From positions 104,773-168,772 of the forward strand of contig NZ_NOYI01000020.1 in assembly GCF_002258785.1 (NCBI RefSeq): a stretch of DNA of 64,000 nt, read 5' to 3'. The notes beneath the pieces are model-generated. The model saw only the letters and a list, made by a program, of their open reading frames with translations, was not told the DNA's origin and did not search any database. Numbering within the stretch: position 1 is the first letter of the stretch; the number at the start of each line of letters is the position of its first letter. This DNA comes from Rhodococcus sp. 06-235-1A. Lineage in GTDB: Bacteria; Actinomycetota; Actinomycetes; Mycobacteriales; Mycobacteriaceae. Positions 17,922 to 27,105 of the stretch are shown here, piece after piece. Made by a program: the position numbers and the translations under genes.

Positions 17922-17962
17922 GTTACTCACCAGTAGCAAGGCTACCGTTACTGATGGGTAAC
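17922..17962 (-). promoter_or_regulatory. Two tandem TetR-type operator dyads upstream of etfD
   Basis: Two 16-bp dyads sit 74-114 bases before the etfD start: GTTACTCACCAGTAGC at 17922-17937 and GTTACTGATGGGTAAC at 17947-17962. Each is internally palindromic (TACT-N4-AGTA and GTTAC-N6-GTAAC), the two are near inverted copies of each other, and they lie 25 bp centre to centre. This shape is typical of TetR/FadR-like repressors of lipid catabolism. The rest of the 565-base gap 17849-18413 shows no convincing gene. Confidence 0.6.
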
Positions 17963-18413
17963 ATAACATCGTTCCGGCAAGCGACGCTGGTGGGCGTCGA
18001 AATGAGGCCATCCGACGGGCAGGCTGAACTCGTCAGTAGGTTGTCTCGCAGATCACGTTAGGCGTAGGCCGTGCAGGTGCTGTCGAGAAGGCAGTCCTTA
18101 CCTGCCGTAAGCGTGGCCCGATGCAGGTGGGAACCCGGCCGCTTTCCATCTGAGATTCGACCGAACGAACGACATTTTCGGCGACACGATGATGCAACGC
18201 GCGCCTCTGTGCTGCCGAAATCGAAATTGTTTGTGACAGTTGGTAACCGATAGGTGTCGGAGCTGTTGCGAAAGGACAACGAACGGTCCGATTCGTGCGC
18301 TACACTTCGATCGCATCGAACGTCGCAAAAGGGTCATCGGGGTGGCTTTGAACTCGAACAGGACCTAGTGGACTGCCGAGTGTGCACATCACAGAAACGG
18401 AACAGAACTCTCC

Positions 18414-19067
18414 ATGAAACTCAGCAAACTGGTCGTCACATCGGCCCTCGTTGCGGTCGCGATGGGCCTGGCCAGCGGAACCGCGTACGCGCAGCCCGTC
18501 GATGAGACGGTTCCCGGCGACACCAATTACACCGTCGATCTCGAAGATCGCACGATCGTCACCACCATCGATGCAGGCGTCTTCAAGATCGCCGACGATG
18601 GAAAGACGGTCGACGTTCTCGACGCAGCCGACAAGACCCTCGTCACGCTCCCGCTCTCGTTCAACCTTGGTGGACTGAACTTCCCGTACGAGCAGAACGT
18701 CGACAACGACGGCAAGACGCTGCGTCTGGTTCCGAACCTGGACTTCACCAAGGCGTCGGCCAACTCGCGAAGCATCGGCGCAACCACCGTTGCCTCCCCA
18801 GAGGAGAACCTGGCGGCTCAGCAGAACTTCTCCTCGCAGCTCGGAATCGCGACCGCGATCGGTGGGCTTACCGGAACAGCGATCGGTGCGGCGATCGGTT
18901 GCGTCGTGACCTTGACAGCAGGATGCCTCCCGGGATTGGTGACGGGCGCAGGAGTTGGCGGAGTCATCGGCACGATCACCGCCGGCGGACCCACCCTTGT
19001 CGTTGCTGGCATCGATTTGATCAACACGCTGAACGCGGCACCGGGCACCACGGTCTGGGCCAAGTAG
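18414..19067 (+). CDS. Secreted protein of unknown function (DUF8020-like)
   Basis: A 217-residue protein with a signal peptide (MKLSKLVVTSALVAVAMGLASGTAYA, cleavage about residue 26). A soluble beta-rich domain follows, containing VDLEDRTIVTTIDAGVFKIADDGKTVDV, which resembles a family of secreted actinobacterial proteins (DUF8020-like; I am not certain of the number). The C-terminal half is glycine-rich and hydrophobic (AIGGLTGTAIGAAIGCVVTLTAGC), with two cysteines. It has its own terminator. No activity can be inferred. Confidence 0.75.
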   Translation: MKLSKLVVTSALVAVAMGLASGTAYAQPVDETVPGDTNYTVDLEDRTIVTTIDAGVFKIADDGKTVDVLDAADKTLVTLPLSFNLGGLNFPYEQNVDNDGKTLRLVPNLDFTKASANSRSIGATTVASPEENLAAQQNFSSQLGIATAIGGLTGTAIGAAIGCVVTLTAGCLPGLVTGAGVGGVIGTITAGGPTLVVAGIDLINTLNAAPGTTVWAK

Positions 19068-19086
19068 CCCTCGAGCATCACAGGCA

Positions 19087-19119
19087 AACCCGCACTCTCG
19101 GACGAGGGTGCGGGTTTTT
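19087..19119 (+). terminator. Intrinsic terminator of the secreted-protein gene
   Basis: A 13-bp stem (AACCCGCACTCTC pairing with GAGGGTGCGGGTT, one mismatch) around a GGAC loop, ending in a run of five T, 20 bases after the stop codon. Confidence 0.88.
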
Positions 19120-19135
19120 CGTGTACTGATAGGGC

Positions 19136-20281
19136 CTACGACGTTCGGATCGTCAGACCTGGGTTCTCGGCGAGCACATCGTTGATGGGTGTGGCGAACA
19201 ATTCCGGTCGCTGACCCTGCATCATGCTGACGACGGTCGCGACTTCGCATGAGGGTTGATCGCCCACATTGGATGCATTGGCGATGCCCACGGCGAGCGT
19301 GCCGCTGACGATCGGCCCACCACTGTCGCCGCGTAGGGCGCAGATGGACGTGGCGAAGCTGCGGTCGAGTACGGCCTCGCCCATGGCGACGCTGCGACCA
19401 GTGGAAAGTATTGTGCCGCAACTGAATCCGGTTCTGGAACCGGATTTGCACACCGGTGCGCCCACGATGGGATCCACCGTACCGGTGACGTGCAGTGGGC
19501 CCGCGCCGGGAACTCGCACCGCGTTGCTCTCGAATTCTCCGACGTTGGCATCGTCGATGTCGATCAATGCATAGTCGTTGTGGGACCGGCTGGTTCGGTA
19601 GAACGAGCCGAATTTGGAACCGACGAGACTGCCGTACATCGGATACGCGCCTGTCGACGCTGCCGAACCGGTGTTAGCCGTACTCGGATTGCAGTGGCCC
19701 GCAGTGATGTTGACCGGCCCGTGCGTCGGGTCGACGGCATTGAAGCCGAGGGAGCACCGAAGACCGAGGCCGGCCGGTGTGCCGGCGAGGAAGCTGTCTC
19801 CGCCCAGATACGAACTCGCACGGATCGGACCCGCGGTGAAGGATGGGTCGAACGGCAGCAGCTCCAGCAGTGGTTGGACGGCGCTGCGCACTGCCTCCGG
19901 AATCTCTGCCGCGGAGGCCACGGTCGCAAATCCGTTGGCCGACGCGGCGTCGGCTACCTCGCCGTAATTGGGGCCGTCGGCGATCGCGACCACTGGCCGA
20001 CCGTCATCGCCGAGCCATGTCCCCGTGACCATCTCTGGACCTACGGCGGCAGCGAATTCCGCCAACCGGCGAGCCGCGTCGGCTCGATCGAGGAATTGTT
20101 GCGGGTCCAGCCCGAGGTCGCGGGCCACGGCGTCGGCCAGCTCGGGTGGCAGTACCGGATGTGCACCCAGTACCGAATCTGTACCCACTGCTGGTGCTGC
20201 TGCTGCGGCGGCGGCGGGCGCAAGCATCGCCATCACGCTGGACACAGCAACCATCGACAACCCCAGCCCACGGCGACGCAT
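19136..20281 (-). CDS. Secreted S1 family serine protease (alpha-lytic type), copy 1
   Basis: A 381-residue preproprotein. ATG 20281 is chosen because GGAGGGG lies just upstream and MRRRGLGLSMVAVSSVMAML is a good signal peptide. A pro-region of about 150 residues with alpha-lytic-like segments (DLGLDPQQFLDRADAARRL) precedes the protease domain. The triad is His in VNITAGHCNP (about 195), Asp in HNDYALIDI (about 236) and Ser in ALRGDSGGPIVSG (about 318). Paired cysteines flank each active-site block. The neighbouring gene encodes a paralogue in the same orientation. Confidence 0.9.
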   Translation of the reverse strand: MRRRGLGLSMVAVSSVMAMLAPAAAAAAAPAVGTDSVLGAHPVLPPELADAVARDLGLDPQQFLDRADAARRLAEFAAAVGPEMVTGTWLGDDGRPVVAIADGPNYGEVADAASANGFATVASAAEIPEAVRSAVQPLLELLPFDPSFTAGPIRASSYLGGDSFLAGTPAGLGLRCSLGFNAVDPTHGPVNITAGHCNPSTANTGSAASTGAYPMYGSLVGSKFGSFYRTSRSHNDYALIDIDDANVGEFESNAVRVPGAGPLHVTGTVDPIVGAPVCKSGSRTGFSCGTILSTGRSVAMGEAVLDRSFATSICALRGDSGGPIVSGTLAVGIANASNVGDQPSCEVATVVSMMQGQRPELFATPINDVLAENPGLTIRTS

Positions 20282-20360
20282 GAAACCCCTCCCCCGAGGC
20301 ATCCGCTTATGTGATGCCGTTCACTGACTATAGGGGGTATTCGGGTGCCGACCTACCGGC

Positions 20361-21659
20361 TCATTCGGTTCGCAGGGTGGCTCCGGTTGCGCGGATGACC
20401 TGATCGATGGGAATACCAAGGCTCGCTGTGCCGCCGTACTGCGCGAGCGCCAGGTTCGCCTGGTTGCAATCGGGTGCGCCACCGCTGTTGGATCCGCTGG
20501 TGATTCCGAGCGCGAGCGTTCCCGTCACGATGGCACCACCGCTGTCACCCGCCAGAGTGCATGCGGTGCTGGCGAATCCGCGAACGGTGCGGGACGTGCC
20601 GTCTTCCATGTAGAGCTGCGTCTCCACACGATCGGCAGCAACCACTCCGCACGTGAACGACGACGACTGGCCGGATTTGCAGACCGGCGCTCCGATCACG
20701 GGAGCCGCGGTTCCGGTGATCGTGACGGTGCTGCCGTTGGCTCCTCGAACCGTAGGACGATCCAGGCCCGACGCGACGCCGGTGTCGTTCAGGCCGATCA
20801 CCGACCAGTCGAGGCCGTCCTGGGCACCCAGGCTCGATCGATCGAACGACCCGATCTGCTGGCTGCGCGCGACGTCCGCCGGATCGGGAAGGTAGACGGG
20901 CGCGCCGCCCGCCCCGGTGGCCTTGTTTGGATTGCAGTGTCCGGCAGTGAGATTGACGGCGGCACCGGAGGCGTCGACAGCATTGAAGCCGAACGAGCAG
21001 ATGCTGATGTCGGTTGTGGGAGCGTCGGCGATCGGCCCGGCGGTCGTGATGTAGGTATCGCCGCCCATGGGAGTCGGGTCGACCGGCTTGTTTCCGCCGG
21101 GAGACAGAATGACCTTGATGTTGGCGAGCAGCGTCGGCAGGTTGAGCGCGCGACCGATCGGACCGTTGGCCAGGTCGATGACGATCTGATTGTCGATGAA
21201 GTCGATGGCTGTTCCGTTGATCTGCTGAGAGATCTCACGGGGAAGACCGGCGACCCAGCTGTTGAGGTCTGCCAGCGACTTCTCCAGGCCGTCCGCCGAC
21301 ACCGGCGACTGAGCAGTGGCGAACCCGTCCTTGGCGACGGCCTGGGCCGCGGCAGGGGAGGTGACGGCGACGACGGCGTTGCCGTCGGGTCCGATCCAGG
21401 CCCCGGCGAAATCGGCGGGACGGCTGGCACGGAAGTCCGATGCGTAGGCGGACAGTTCCTGAGCGCGGGCGGCGCGATCGAGATACTCCTGCGGGGAGAT
21501 CCTCAGATCGCGCTGGACGGCATCGACGAGCTCGGCGGGAAGCTTGTCCGCGGGAGATTGGACGACAGGTTCGGCGGCCGCTGTCCCCGAGAACGAAGCG
21601 AGAAGTACGAAAGCCGTCGAACACAGCACTGCAGCACGCAGAGCCCCGGTGTTACGCAT
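20361..21659 (-). CDS. Secreted S1 family serine protease (alpha-lytic type), copy 2
   Basis: A 432-residue preproprotein with signal peptide MRNTGALRAAVLCSTAFVLLASFSGTAAA. Its pro-region (VDAVQRDLRISPQEYLDRAARAQEL) parallels that of the downstream paralogue. The triad is His in VNLTAGHCNP (about 240), Asp in GLDWSVIGLND (about 284) and Ser in TLAGDSGGAIVTG (about 372). The pro-region is longer than in copy 1, with an extra segment around VAGLPREISQQINGTAIDFID. It lies 79 bases upstream of copy 1 and may be co-transcribed. Confidence 0.9.
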   Translation of the reverse strand: MRNTGALRAAVLCSTAFVLLASFSGTAAAEPVVQSPADKLPAELVDAVQRDLRISPQEYLDRAARAQELSAYASDFRASRPADFAGAWIGPDGNAVVAVTSPAAAQAVAKDGFATAQSPVSADGLEKSLADLNSWVAGLPREISQQINGTAIDFIDNQIVIDLANGPIGRALNLPTLLANIKVILSPGGNKPVDPTPMGGDTYITTAGPIADAPTTDISICSFGFNAVDASGAAVNLTAGHCNPNKATGAGGAPVYLPDPADVARSQQIGSFDRSSLGAQDGLDWSVIGLNDTGVASGLDRPTVRGANGSTVTITGTAAPVIGAPVCKSGQSSSFTCGVVAADRVETQLYMEDGTSRTVRGFASTACTLAGDSGGAIVTGTLALGITSGSNSGGAPDCNQANLALAQYGGTASLGIPIDQVIRATGATLRTE

Positions 21660-21734
21660 GAAATCCCTTCATCGGGTGCTTGGTATCAGCGACCCACCCT
21701 AGGGCATCGGTCGCTGAACCAGTGTTTGCGCAGC

Positions 21735-23384
21735 TCAGGGCTGAGCAGGTGGGGCGTCCGACGGCTTACTCGGCGTCGTCGTCGTGGCGGTCGTGGCGGT
21801 TGTGGTCGTCGCGGCCGGCGTGGTCGTCATCGGGGTCGTGGTGGGCACCGGCACTGTGGTGGTGACCACGGGCGGGGGTGTAGGGATCGGTGCCGGCGGA
21901 GGCGCAGGAATGGGCGCAGGTTGGGGCGGGGTGTACGGCTCGTAGGTCGGTTCGTCGACCACCTCGGGCGCGATGACCTGAGGGGCAGGGGTCACGGTCG
22001 TGGTCGACGGTGTGCGAGTCGAGGTGACGATCGGCGAGCCGGCGTCGGTGACGGTCGGGGGTGTCGCAGCGGGCGCTTGACCGAACACTCCACTCAGTGC
22101 CGCAATCGCGAGAACGATGACCACACCCGCAGCAGCGCCGGCGATGATCGTCGTGATGGTTCGCGAGCGTTCGCTGCGTTCCTTCTTCGCGCCGGTCGAC
22201 GCCACGGCCGCTACCGGAACCGCTCCCACTGCACCGGTGTTCCTGACGTTGTCCTCGGCCGGTTCGATCGGGTGGGACCGGAACTCGGACGGCTCGAATG
22301 TCGGTGCGACCGCGGGAATCGCCTCGGAGAACGCGAGGGACTTTTCGGGCGGGACCACAGGAATGGCGTCGGTGTCCAGAGAATCGGTGCCGTCGTTACG
22401 GGTGACGACCGGCGCGGCACCGGTCACGAGGGAGTTGCCGTCGACGTCCTCGATCTCCGCGAGCATCAGCGCCCCTCGGGTCGCGGCGAGTGGCTCGACG
22501 AGCAGTCGGCCCGACGACCGTTCGGCTATCGCGGTCGCCACCGGCTCGAGGGCAGCACTGCCGCCGGTGAGCACCACGGTGCCCGTCCGCGGCACGTCGA
22601 GGGTGCGGACCGTCGGCGCTATCAGGGCGGCGAACTCGGCTCGCGTCACCGTCGTGGTCTGCGACAGTCCCGGTAGTTCGACCGAAACGGTGGCGCTGTC
22701 GGCCGTGCTCAGCGTGTGTTTGGCGGCCTCGCACGAGGCGACGACCCCTGCGAGGGCGGCCCGTACCGCCGCGTCGGACAGATCGATGTTCTCTCGATCG
22801 GTCACCACGTGATCGAACAGTGCATCGGTGAATGCGTCGCCGCTGACGGCGGCGGTGCGGACGGTTCCGCCTCCGGGGTAGGTCGAGATGTCGGTACCGG
22901 TGGCACCGATGTCGATCACGGTGGCGGCCGTCCCTGGGTTGCGCTGAGCGAATGCGCTGGCGGCTTTCGCATCGGGTGCCAGCGCGACCGCGGTGAGGCC
23001 GGCGTGATCGAGGGCGTCTCGGAGCAGTGCGACGCTCTCCCGAGGCCACCGCGCCGGGTACGTCATCGTCGTGACGGGCATGTCCCCGGACTCCGCCGAT
23101 GCGGACACCATGGCGACGAGGCAGTTGGCGGAGTTGGCCATCAGATCCTCGGCGCGGAACGCATCGGCGTCGGGTGCTGCGTCTTCCTGGCGGCCGACCA
23201 GATCGACGAACCGGGTGAAGGGCGCGGTGTCGGGGGACTCGCCGAGGTGTGCCCGGCCGTCCTCGTCGAATCGCAGGGTCGTCGGTACCACGACGATCGT
23301 CGGTTCGTCGTCGGCGTGGACGCGGTGGACCGCCACCGACCTGGTGTTGCCGACGGTGATTCCGAGATGTCCTGCATCGCTCAT
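21735..23384 (-). CDS. Membrane-anchored Hsp70-fold protein (copy D), last gene of the iniR operon
   Basis: A 549-residue protein from ATG 23384, where the start overlaps the preceding stop as ATGA; a much longer frame upstream is arginine-rich antisense of the next gene and is rejected. Hsp70-type motifs are phosphate 1 LGITVGNTRSVAVH (7-20), TYPARWPRESVALLRDAL (109-125), phosphate 2 VIDIGATGTDIS (156-167) and adenosine VVLTGGSAALEPVA (270-283). A membrane helix spans about 410-434 and the tail is rich in Pro, Thr and Val repeats (TTTTATTATTTTPSKP). No substrate-binding domain is present. Role unknown; the operon context ties it to the ini envelope-stress locus. Confidence 0.75.
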   Translation of the reverse strand: MSDAGHLGITVGNTRSVAVHRVHADDEPTIVVVPTTLRFDEDGRAHLGESPDTAPFTRFVDLVGRQEDAAPDADAFRAEDLMANSANCLVAMVSASAESGDMPVTTMTYPARWPRESVALLRDALDHAGLTAVALAPDAKAASAFAQRNPGTAATVIDIGATGTDISTYPGGGTVRTAAVSGDAFTDALFDHVVTDRENIDLSDAAVRAALAGVVASCEAAKHTLSTADSATVSVELPGLSQTTTVTRAEFAALIAPTVRTLDVPRTGTVVLTGGSAALEPVATAIAERSSGRLLVEPLAATRGALMLAEIEDVDGNSLVTGAAPVVTRNDGTDSLDTDAIPVVPPEKSLAFSEAIPAVAPTFEPSEFRSHPIEPAEDNVRNTGAVGAVPVAAVASTGAKKERSERSRTITTIIAGAAAGVVIVLAIAALSGVFGQAPAATPPTVTDAGSPIVTSTRTPSTTTVTPAPQVIAPEVVDEPTYEPYTPPQPAPIPAPPPAPIPTPPPVVTTTVPVPTTTPMTTTPAATTTTATTATTTTPSKPSDAPPAQP

Positions 23385-24547
23385 GGAGTTTGCTCCGTCG
23401 GTCGGTCCGTCAGCGCTCGGGCGGCAGGCGAGTCGTTGCGCGCAACCGGATCCGTCCCGGGTGCGAGCCGACCGTCGGTCGGCTCCGCGTCGGGGGTGTC
23501 GACGGGGTCCTCGGTGGGCTCCTCGACGGGAAGCTCCGGGGCCGGATCGACCGTGCTCGGCGGCTTCACGGGGGTGCTGTCGTCGGGTGTCTCGATCGCG
23601 GGACGGGTGTCGATCTCGGTTGCGTCCGGCTCGGCGCGCGGGTTGTCGGTGGTGTCGGTCGGGCTCGTCTCTTCCGTCGTCTGGTCCGTCGTCGCGACCG
23701 GACCAGGAGCAACCGGAGCGATCTCGGCCGCCGGCTCGACGACGACGGTGGGAAAGTCGATCGGTCCACCCCGAGCGGTGCCGGACGACGTCGTCGGCGG
23801 CACCAGCTGAGCATTGCCGATGGTGGGAACGGTGGTGTCGCTGGACGTGCCCAGTTGCAGAGCGATCAACGCCGCGCCGACCGTCAGTGCCGCGGCGAAA
23901 GCTGCTGCTGCGAACAACGGTCGGCGGTCGGACCTCGCCGGGGCCCGGAAAACTGCGAATCGCTCGGTGACGGCGTCGACCGGGTATTCCGCGGCCAGAA
24001 TGGCGGCACCACGAGCGGCCGCGACGGCCTGGTCGTTCTTCTGCAGTGTCGCGCGGACCGATGCGTTCCATGCAGCGAGCGCTTCTGCTTCGGCCACCAG
24101 TGACACGTGCGCGAGACCGTGCTCGTTCATCGTCGAGCGCAGTGCGAACAGCTGCTCGGCCGTCCAACTCGCCGGATAGGTGGCGGCCGCAGCGAGATCG
24201 CCGGGCTGCAGACCGATCGACGACGCCACCTCGGTGAGCAAGCACAGCAGGGCCATCGACGTCAGCTGCTCGGCAGGAAAGACGGTTCCCTTGCTGCCGG
24301 TGACTCCCACACCGTCGGCGAGGGAGTCGAGAAAGTGGGTGAACGCCTCCGACTCGTCGTCGGTGGTATCGCCGAGAGAGACGGTGCCGTCGGAATGGGC
24401 GTTGAGCACGGTCGAGTGCAGCGAGGCCAGGTGCAGCGATGGTCCGGGAGCGATGGGATGCGACACGGCCGCGACGGCGCGTTCGTCGTCCAGGTGGAGG
24501 CCGACGTCCGGTGCGCCGAGGCTCACACTGCCGGGCTGCTCGGTCAT
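23381..24547 (-). CDS. Truncated Hsp70-fold membrane protein (copy E), lobe II missing
   Basis: A 388-residue protein. The first 160 residues align with lobe I of the neighbouring Hsp70-fold proteins (DVGLHLDDERAVAAVS at 14-29; AATYPASWTAEQLFALRSTM at 121-140). The phosphate-2 and adenosine motifs of lobe II are absent, and the chain goes directly to a membrane helix at about 210-233. The phosphate-1 loop is degenerate (LHLDDER for the usual GT/GS-type loop), so ATP binding is doubtful. The tail after the helix is a Pro/Asp/Glu/Thr-rich linker of 155 residues. This looks like a pseudo-ATPase partner of copies D and G rather than a decayed gene, because the frame and both overlaps are intact. 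Confidence 0.7.
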   Translation of the reverse strand: MTEQPGSVSLGAPDVGLHLDDERAVAAVSHPIAPGPSLHLASLHSTVLNAHSDGTVSLGDTTDDESEAFTHFLDSLADGVGVTGSKGTVFPAEQLTSMALLCLLTEVASSIGLQPGDLAAAATYPASWTAEQLFALRSTMNEHGLAHVSLVAEAEALAAWNASVRATLQKNDQAVAAARGAAILAAEYPVDAVTERFAVFRAPARSDRRPLFAAAAFAAALTVGAALIALQLGTSSDTTVPTIGNAQLVPPTTSSGTARGGPIDFPTVVVEPAAEIAPVAPGPVATTDQTTEETSPTDTTDNPRAEPDATEIDTRPAIETPDDSTPVKPPSTVDPAPELPVEEPTEDPVDTPDAEPTDGRLAPGTDPVARNDSPAARALTDRPTEQTP

Positions 24548-24606
24548 GAGATGCTACCTGTTCTCGATTCGGGGCTGGTGCTCGGTCGTTATGTCGCTCC
24601 GAGTAC

Positions 24607-27099
24607 TCACTCGGTTACAGTTGCCACCCCCGCGCTGGTCGAGGCCCCGTACCCCATGGCGCGCAGCATGGAGATCAGTTCCGAACGGGATTCGGCCCCG
24701 AGCCTGCGCCGGATCCGCGCCACATGATGCTCGACGGTCTTCGGGGAGATGTACAGGCGGCTGCCCACCTCGCGGTACGTGACTCCGAGGACGAGCAACT
24801 CGGCGACCTCGGCCTCGCGTTCGCTCAGTGAACCCGTCGGCTGCGGCGTCGATCCCGGACTGTCGCGTTGACTCGAGCTGGGCTGGCGCAGCGATCTGGC
24901 GATGTGCAGCAGGGCGGTTGCGGTCGCGGTGTCGGTGACGGCCAGCGCGGCCTCGCTCGCCAATCGGGCTCCGTCCCAGGGCAGTCCGAGCGCGGTCAGC
25001 GTGCGCGCCGAGTTCTCCACGTCGGTCGCGTCGGGTCGGCCCTGCAACACTTCCAGCCAGGCGCGCCCGGCGGCCGCGAGCGCGGCGCTGTACGGGTGGG
25101 TCGGCGCGGCTGCAGCCAGGGCCTTGGCGTGTGGCACCAGTGCGTCGGGTGTCTGGGCCACGATGGCCGCCTGAACCTGATACCAGTGCAACGCCGCCGA
25201 CCACACGGGCGGATCACCGAGCGCCGCGAGCAGATCGGTGGCCTGCGCCACGAGATGTTCGATGCGGTCGACTTGACCGAGCCGGGTTGCTGCCAAGAGC
25301 AATTCGCCCAGGGGCAGAAGGCCGAACAGATCGGTGGAGTACTCGGCGATCACGTTCTGCGCTCCCGTCCATGCCGTGATCAGCGATCCGGCATCACCGG
25401 ATCTACGGGCCAGGCCCACCCGAATCGCGTGCAGGAAGAGCTGATTGCGCACATGCGACACCGGAACCCGGAGTGCGTCGAGCGCGAAGCCGGCATCGGC
25501 TGCATCTCCACGCAGCATCGACGTCCAGGCTCCGATGAGGCTCAGCCTGGTGTGTGCCTCGGATCCCGGACGCTGTTCTGGAAGCGCTCGCGCCAGAATG
25601 GAATCGACGCGGGCGAGGTCTCCGCAGTGGACGGCATGCACGGCCGCGACGGCCGCTGCGGTGTCGGGCAGGCACGAGCGATCGGACACGGTGCCCGTCA
25701 ACGTCATCGCGCGCATCAACGAGTTCGCGGCAGCGCTCGAGGCAGCTGCGGTGCGCGAATCGATCGATCCGAGGACCCCGGCCGCGAGCAGCGTGCCCGA
25801 CGCGGTACTCGACGTCGGTGCGAGAGCGGACACGGCGGTCATCGACAGGTCTGCGGCGCTGCGGTCACCGGCTGCAGCGGCCGACAGGGCCGCCCACACC
25901 GCATCGGGTCCGAGCCGATCCGCACCGAGCCAGGTGAACAGTTGCGTGCTGCGCGCGACCATCCCGCGCTGCGCCGCGATCGAGGCCGATACACGCACCG
26001 CCGTCCGTAGATCCGTGGGAGTGCAGACGGCGGCGTTGTCGAGTACCACGTCGGCACAGCGGCCCGCGGCATCGAGATCGCCGGTTGCGGCCGCAACTTC
26101 GGCTCTCCTGGCAGCAGCCGCCGCCGGATCGAACCCCGCGTCGACAGCTGCGTCGTACAGCGCACCGGCTGTCTCGACCGATGCCGAATCGGCTTGCTGC
26201 ACGAGAAAATCGGCCAAACCGACATGGACGACGCCCCGCTCTGTCAACGCACGTGCGGCGGTGGCGTCGAGCAGGCGGGATCGGAGAGCGACGTCGGTGA
26301 TGGAATCGAGCAACCGGCGGCAACGCCGATCGCCGATCAGCTCGATCAGTGGCACCTCGACGGACGGAACCGTCACGCCGGTGGCGTCGAGTAGGCCCGA
26401 GGTGCAGGCGAGGTCGACGAGGGACTCCACCTCGCTCGTGCGCGCGACGATCTGTGCGGCGGTGCCGGGCTCGGGCGCGATCCCGAATCGAGCTGCGAGC
26501 AGAAGGGCCCGAGTGTCGTCGGTGGTGTCGAGCAACATCCGACGATGTTGTGCAGCAACGGCTTCGGAGACGACGCGCAAGGGGCTGGGGTCGGAGCGGT
26601 CACGACCGAGCGCGACGAGGGCTGCATCGACGGCGGCGAGAACTCCCCCGGTTGACTTGGCGATGGCGTTGGCCAGTGGGGCGGAGATGGGTCGAGCGGT
26701 GGCGGCCGCACGCGCGGAGATCGCCGTCTTGTCCAGCGGAACCAGCGTCAAACGGGCCGAACCGGCGGACGCGATCAATTTCTCGATGCGCGAATCGAAC
26801 TCGCGCGGTGCGGTCGCCACGATCAGCGTGATATCGGATCGTGTTGCCGCCGCCGCGATCTCGTCCAACCGTTGCTCCGACAACGCATGTGCATCGTCGA
26901 CGACAACCGTCGAGCCGGACGGCGCATCGGCGATGCCGGCCCGGTACACGTCCACCGATGCTGTGACAACATCGAGAACAGCGGAGCGGCCGGAGCCGTT
27001 CACCCCGACGACGACGTGAAATCCTCTGGTGTCGAGCGCATCACGGACGAAGCGATCGGCGCGTTCGACGCCGACGAGGGATGGTCGGATGCTGTTCAC
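24607..27099 (-). CDS. iniR: IniR-type LuxR-family STAND regulator
   Basis: An 830-residue regulator with an N-terminal AAA/STAND NTPase domain, a long alpha-solenoid middle and a C-terminal LuxR helix-turn-helix (GSLSEREAEVAELLVLG ... ISPKTVEHHVARIRRRL, about 756-820). The P-loop at 32-39 reads GVNGSGRS, with Arg in place of the usual Lys. Walker B is STVVVDDAHAL (about 63-73). Its position next to iniBAC equals that of Rv0339c (IniR) in M. tuberculosis. MalT-like STAND activators bind direct repeats when loaded with a sugar ligand; IniR has been linked to trehalose, as I recall. It is the second gene of a four-gene minus-strand operon, 6 bases after copy G. Confidence 0.82.
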   Translation of the reverse strand: MNSIRPSLVGVERADRFVRDALDTRGFHVVVGVNGSGRSAVLDVVTASVDVYRAGIADAPSGSTVVVDDAHALSEQRLDEIAAAATRSDITLIVATAPREFDSRIEKLIASAGSARLTLVPLDKTAISARAAATARPISAPLANAIAKSTGGVLAAVDAALVALGRDRSDPSPLRVVSEAVAAQHRRMLLDTTDDTRALLLAARFGIAPEPGTAAQIVARTSEVESLVDLACTSGLLDATGVTVPSVEVPLIELIGDRRCRRLLDSITDVALRSRLLDATAARALTERGVVHVGLADFLVQQADSASVETAGALYDAAVDAGFDPAAAAARRAEVAAATGDLDAAGRCADVVLDNAAVCTPTDLRTAVRVSASIAAQRGMVARSTQLFTWLGADRLGPDAVWAALSAAAAGDRSAADLSMTAVSALAPTSSTASGTLLAAGVLGSIDSRTAAASSAAANSLMRAMTLTGTVSDRSCLPDTAAAVAAVHAVHCGDLARVDSILARALPEQRPGSEAHTRLSLIGAWTSMLRGDAADAGFALDALRVPVSHVRNQLFLHAIRVGLARRSGDAGSLITAWTGAQNVIAEYSTDLFGLLPLGELLLAATRLGQVDRIEHLVAQATDLLAALGDPPVWSAALHWYQVQAAIVAQTPDALVPHAKALAAAAPTHPYSAALAAAGRAWLEVLQGRPDATDVENSARTLTALGLPWDGARLASEAALAVTDTATATALLHIARSLRQPSSSQRDSPGSTPQPTGSLSEREAEVAELLVLGVTYREVGSRLYISPKTVEHHVARIRRRLGAESRSELISMLRAMGYGASTSAGVATVTE

Positions 27100-27105
27100 G
27101 GTCGA

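Noticed and set aside
18058..18337. Two overlapping minus-strand frames of 73-79 codons in the gap before the secreted-protein gene
   Set aside because: No ribosome site, Arg/Ser-rich with no plausible fold; the region looks intergenic.
23385..24245. Arginine-rich N-terminal extension of copy D
   Set aside because: It overlaps copy E in another frame and has no family similarity; ATG 23384 with ATGA coupling is the better start.
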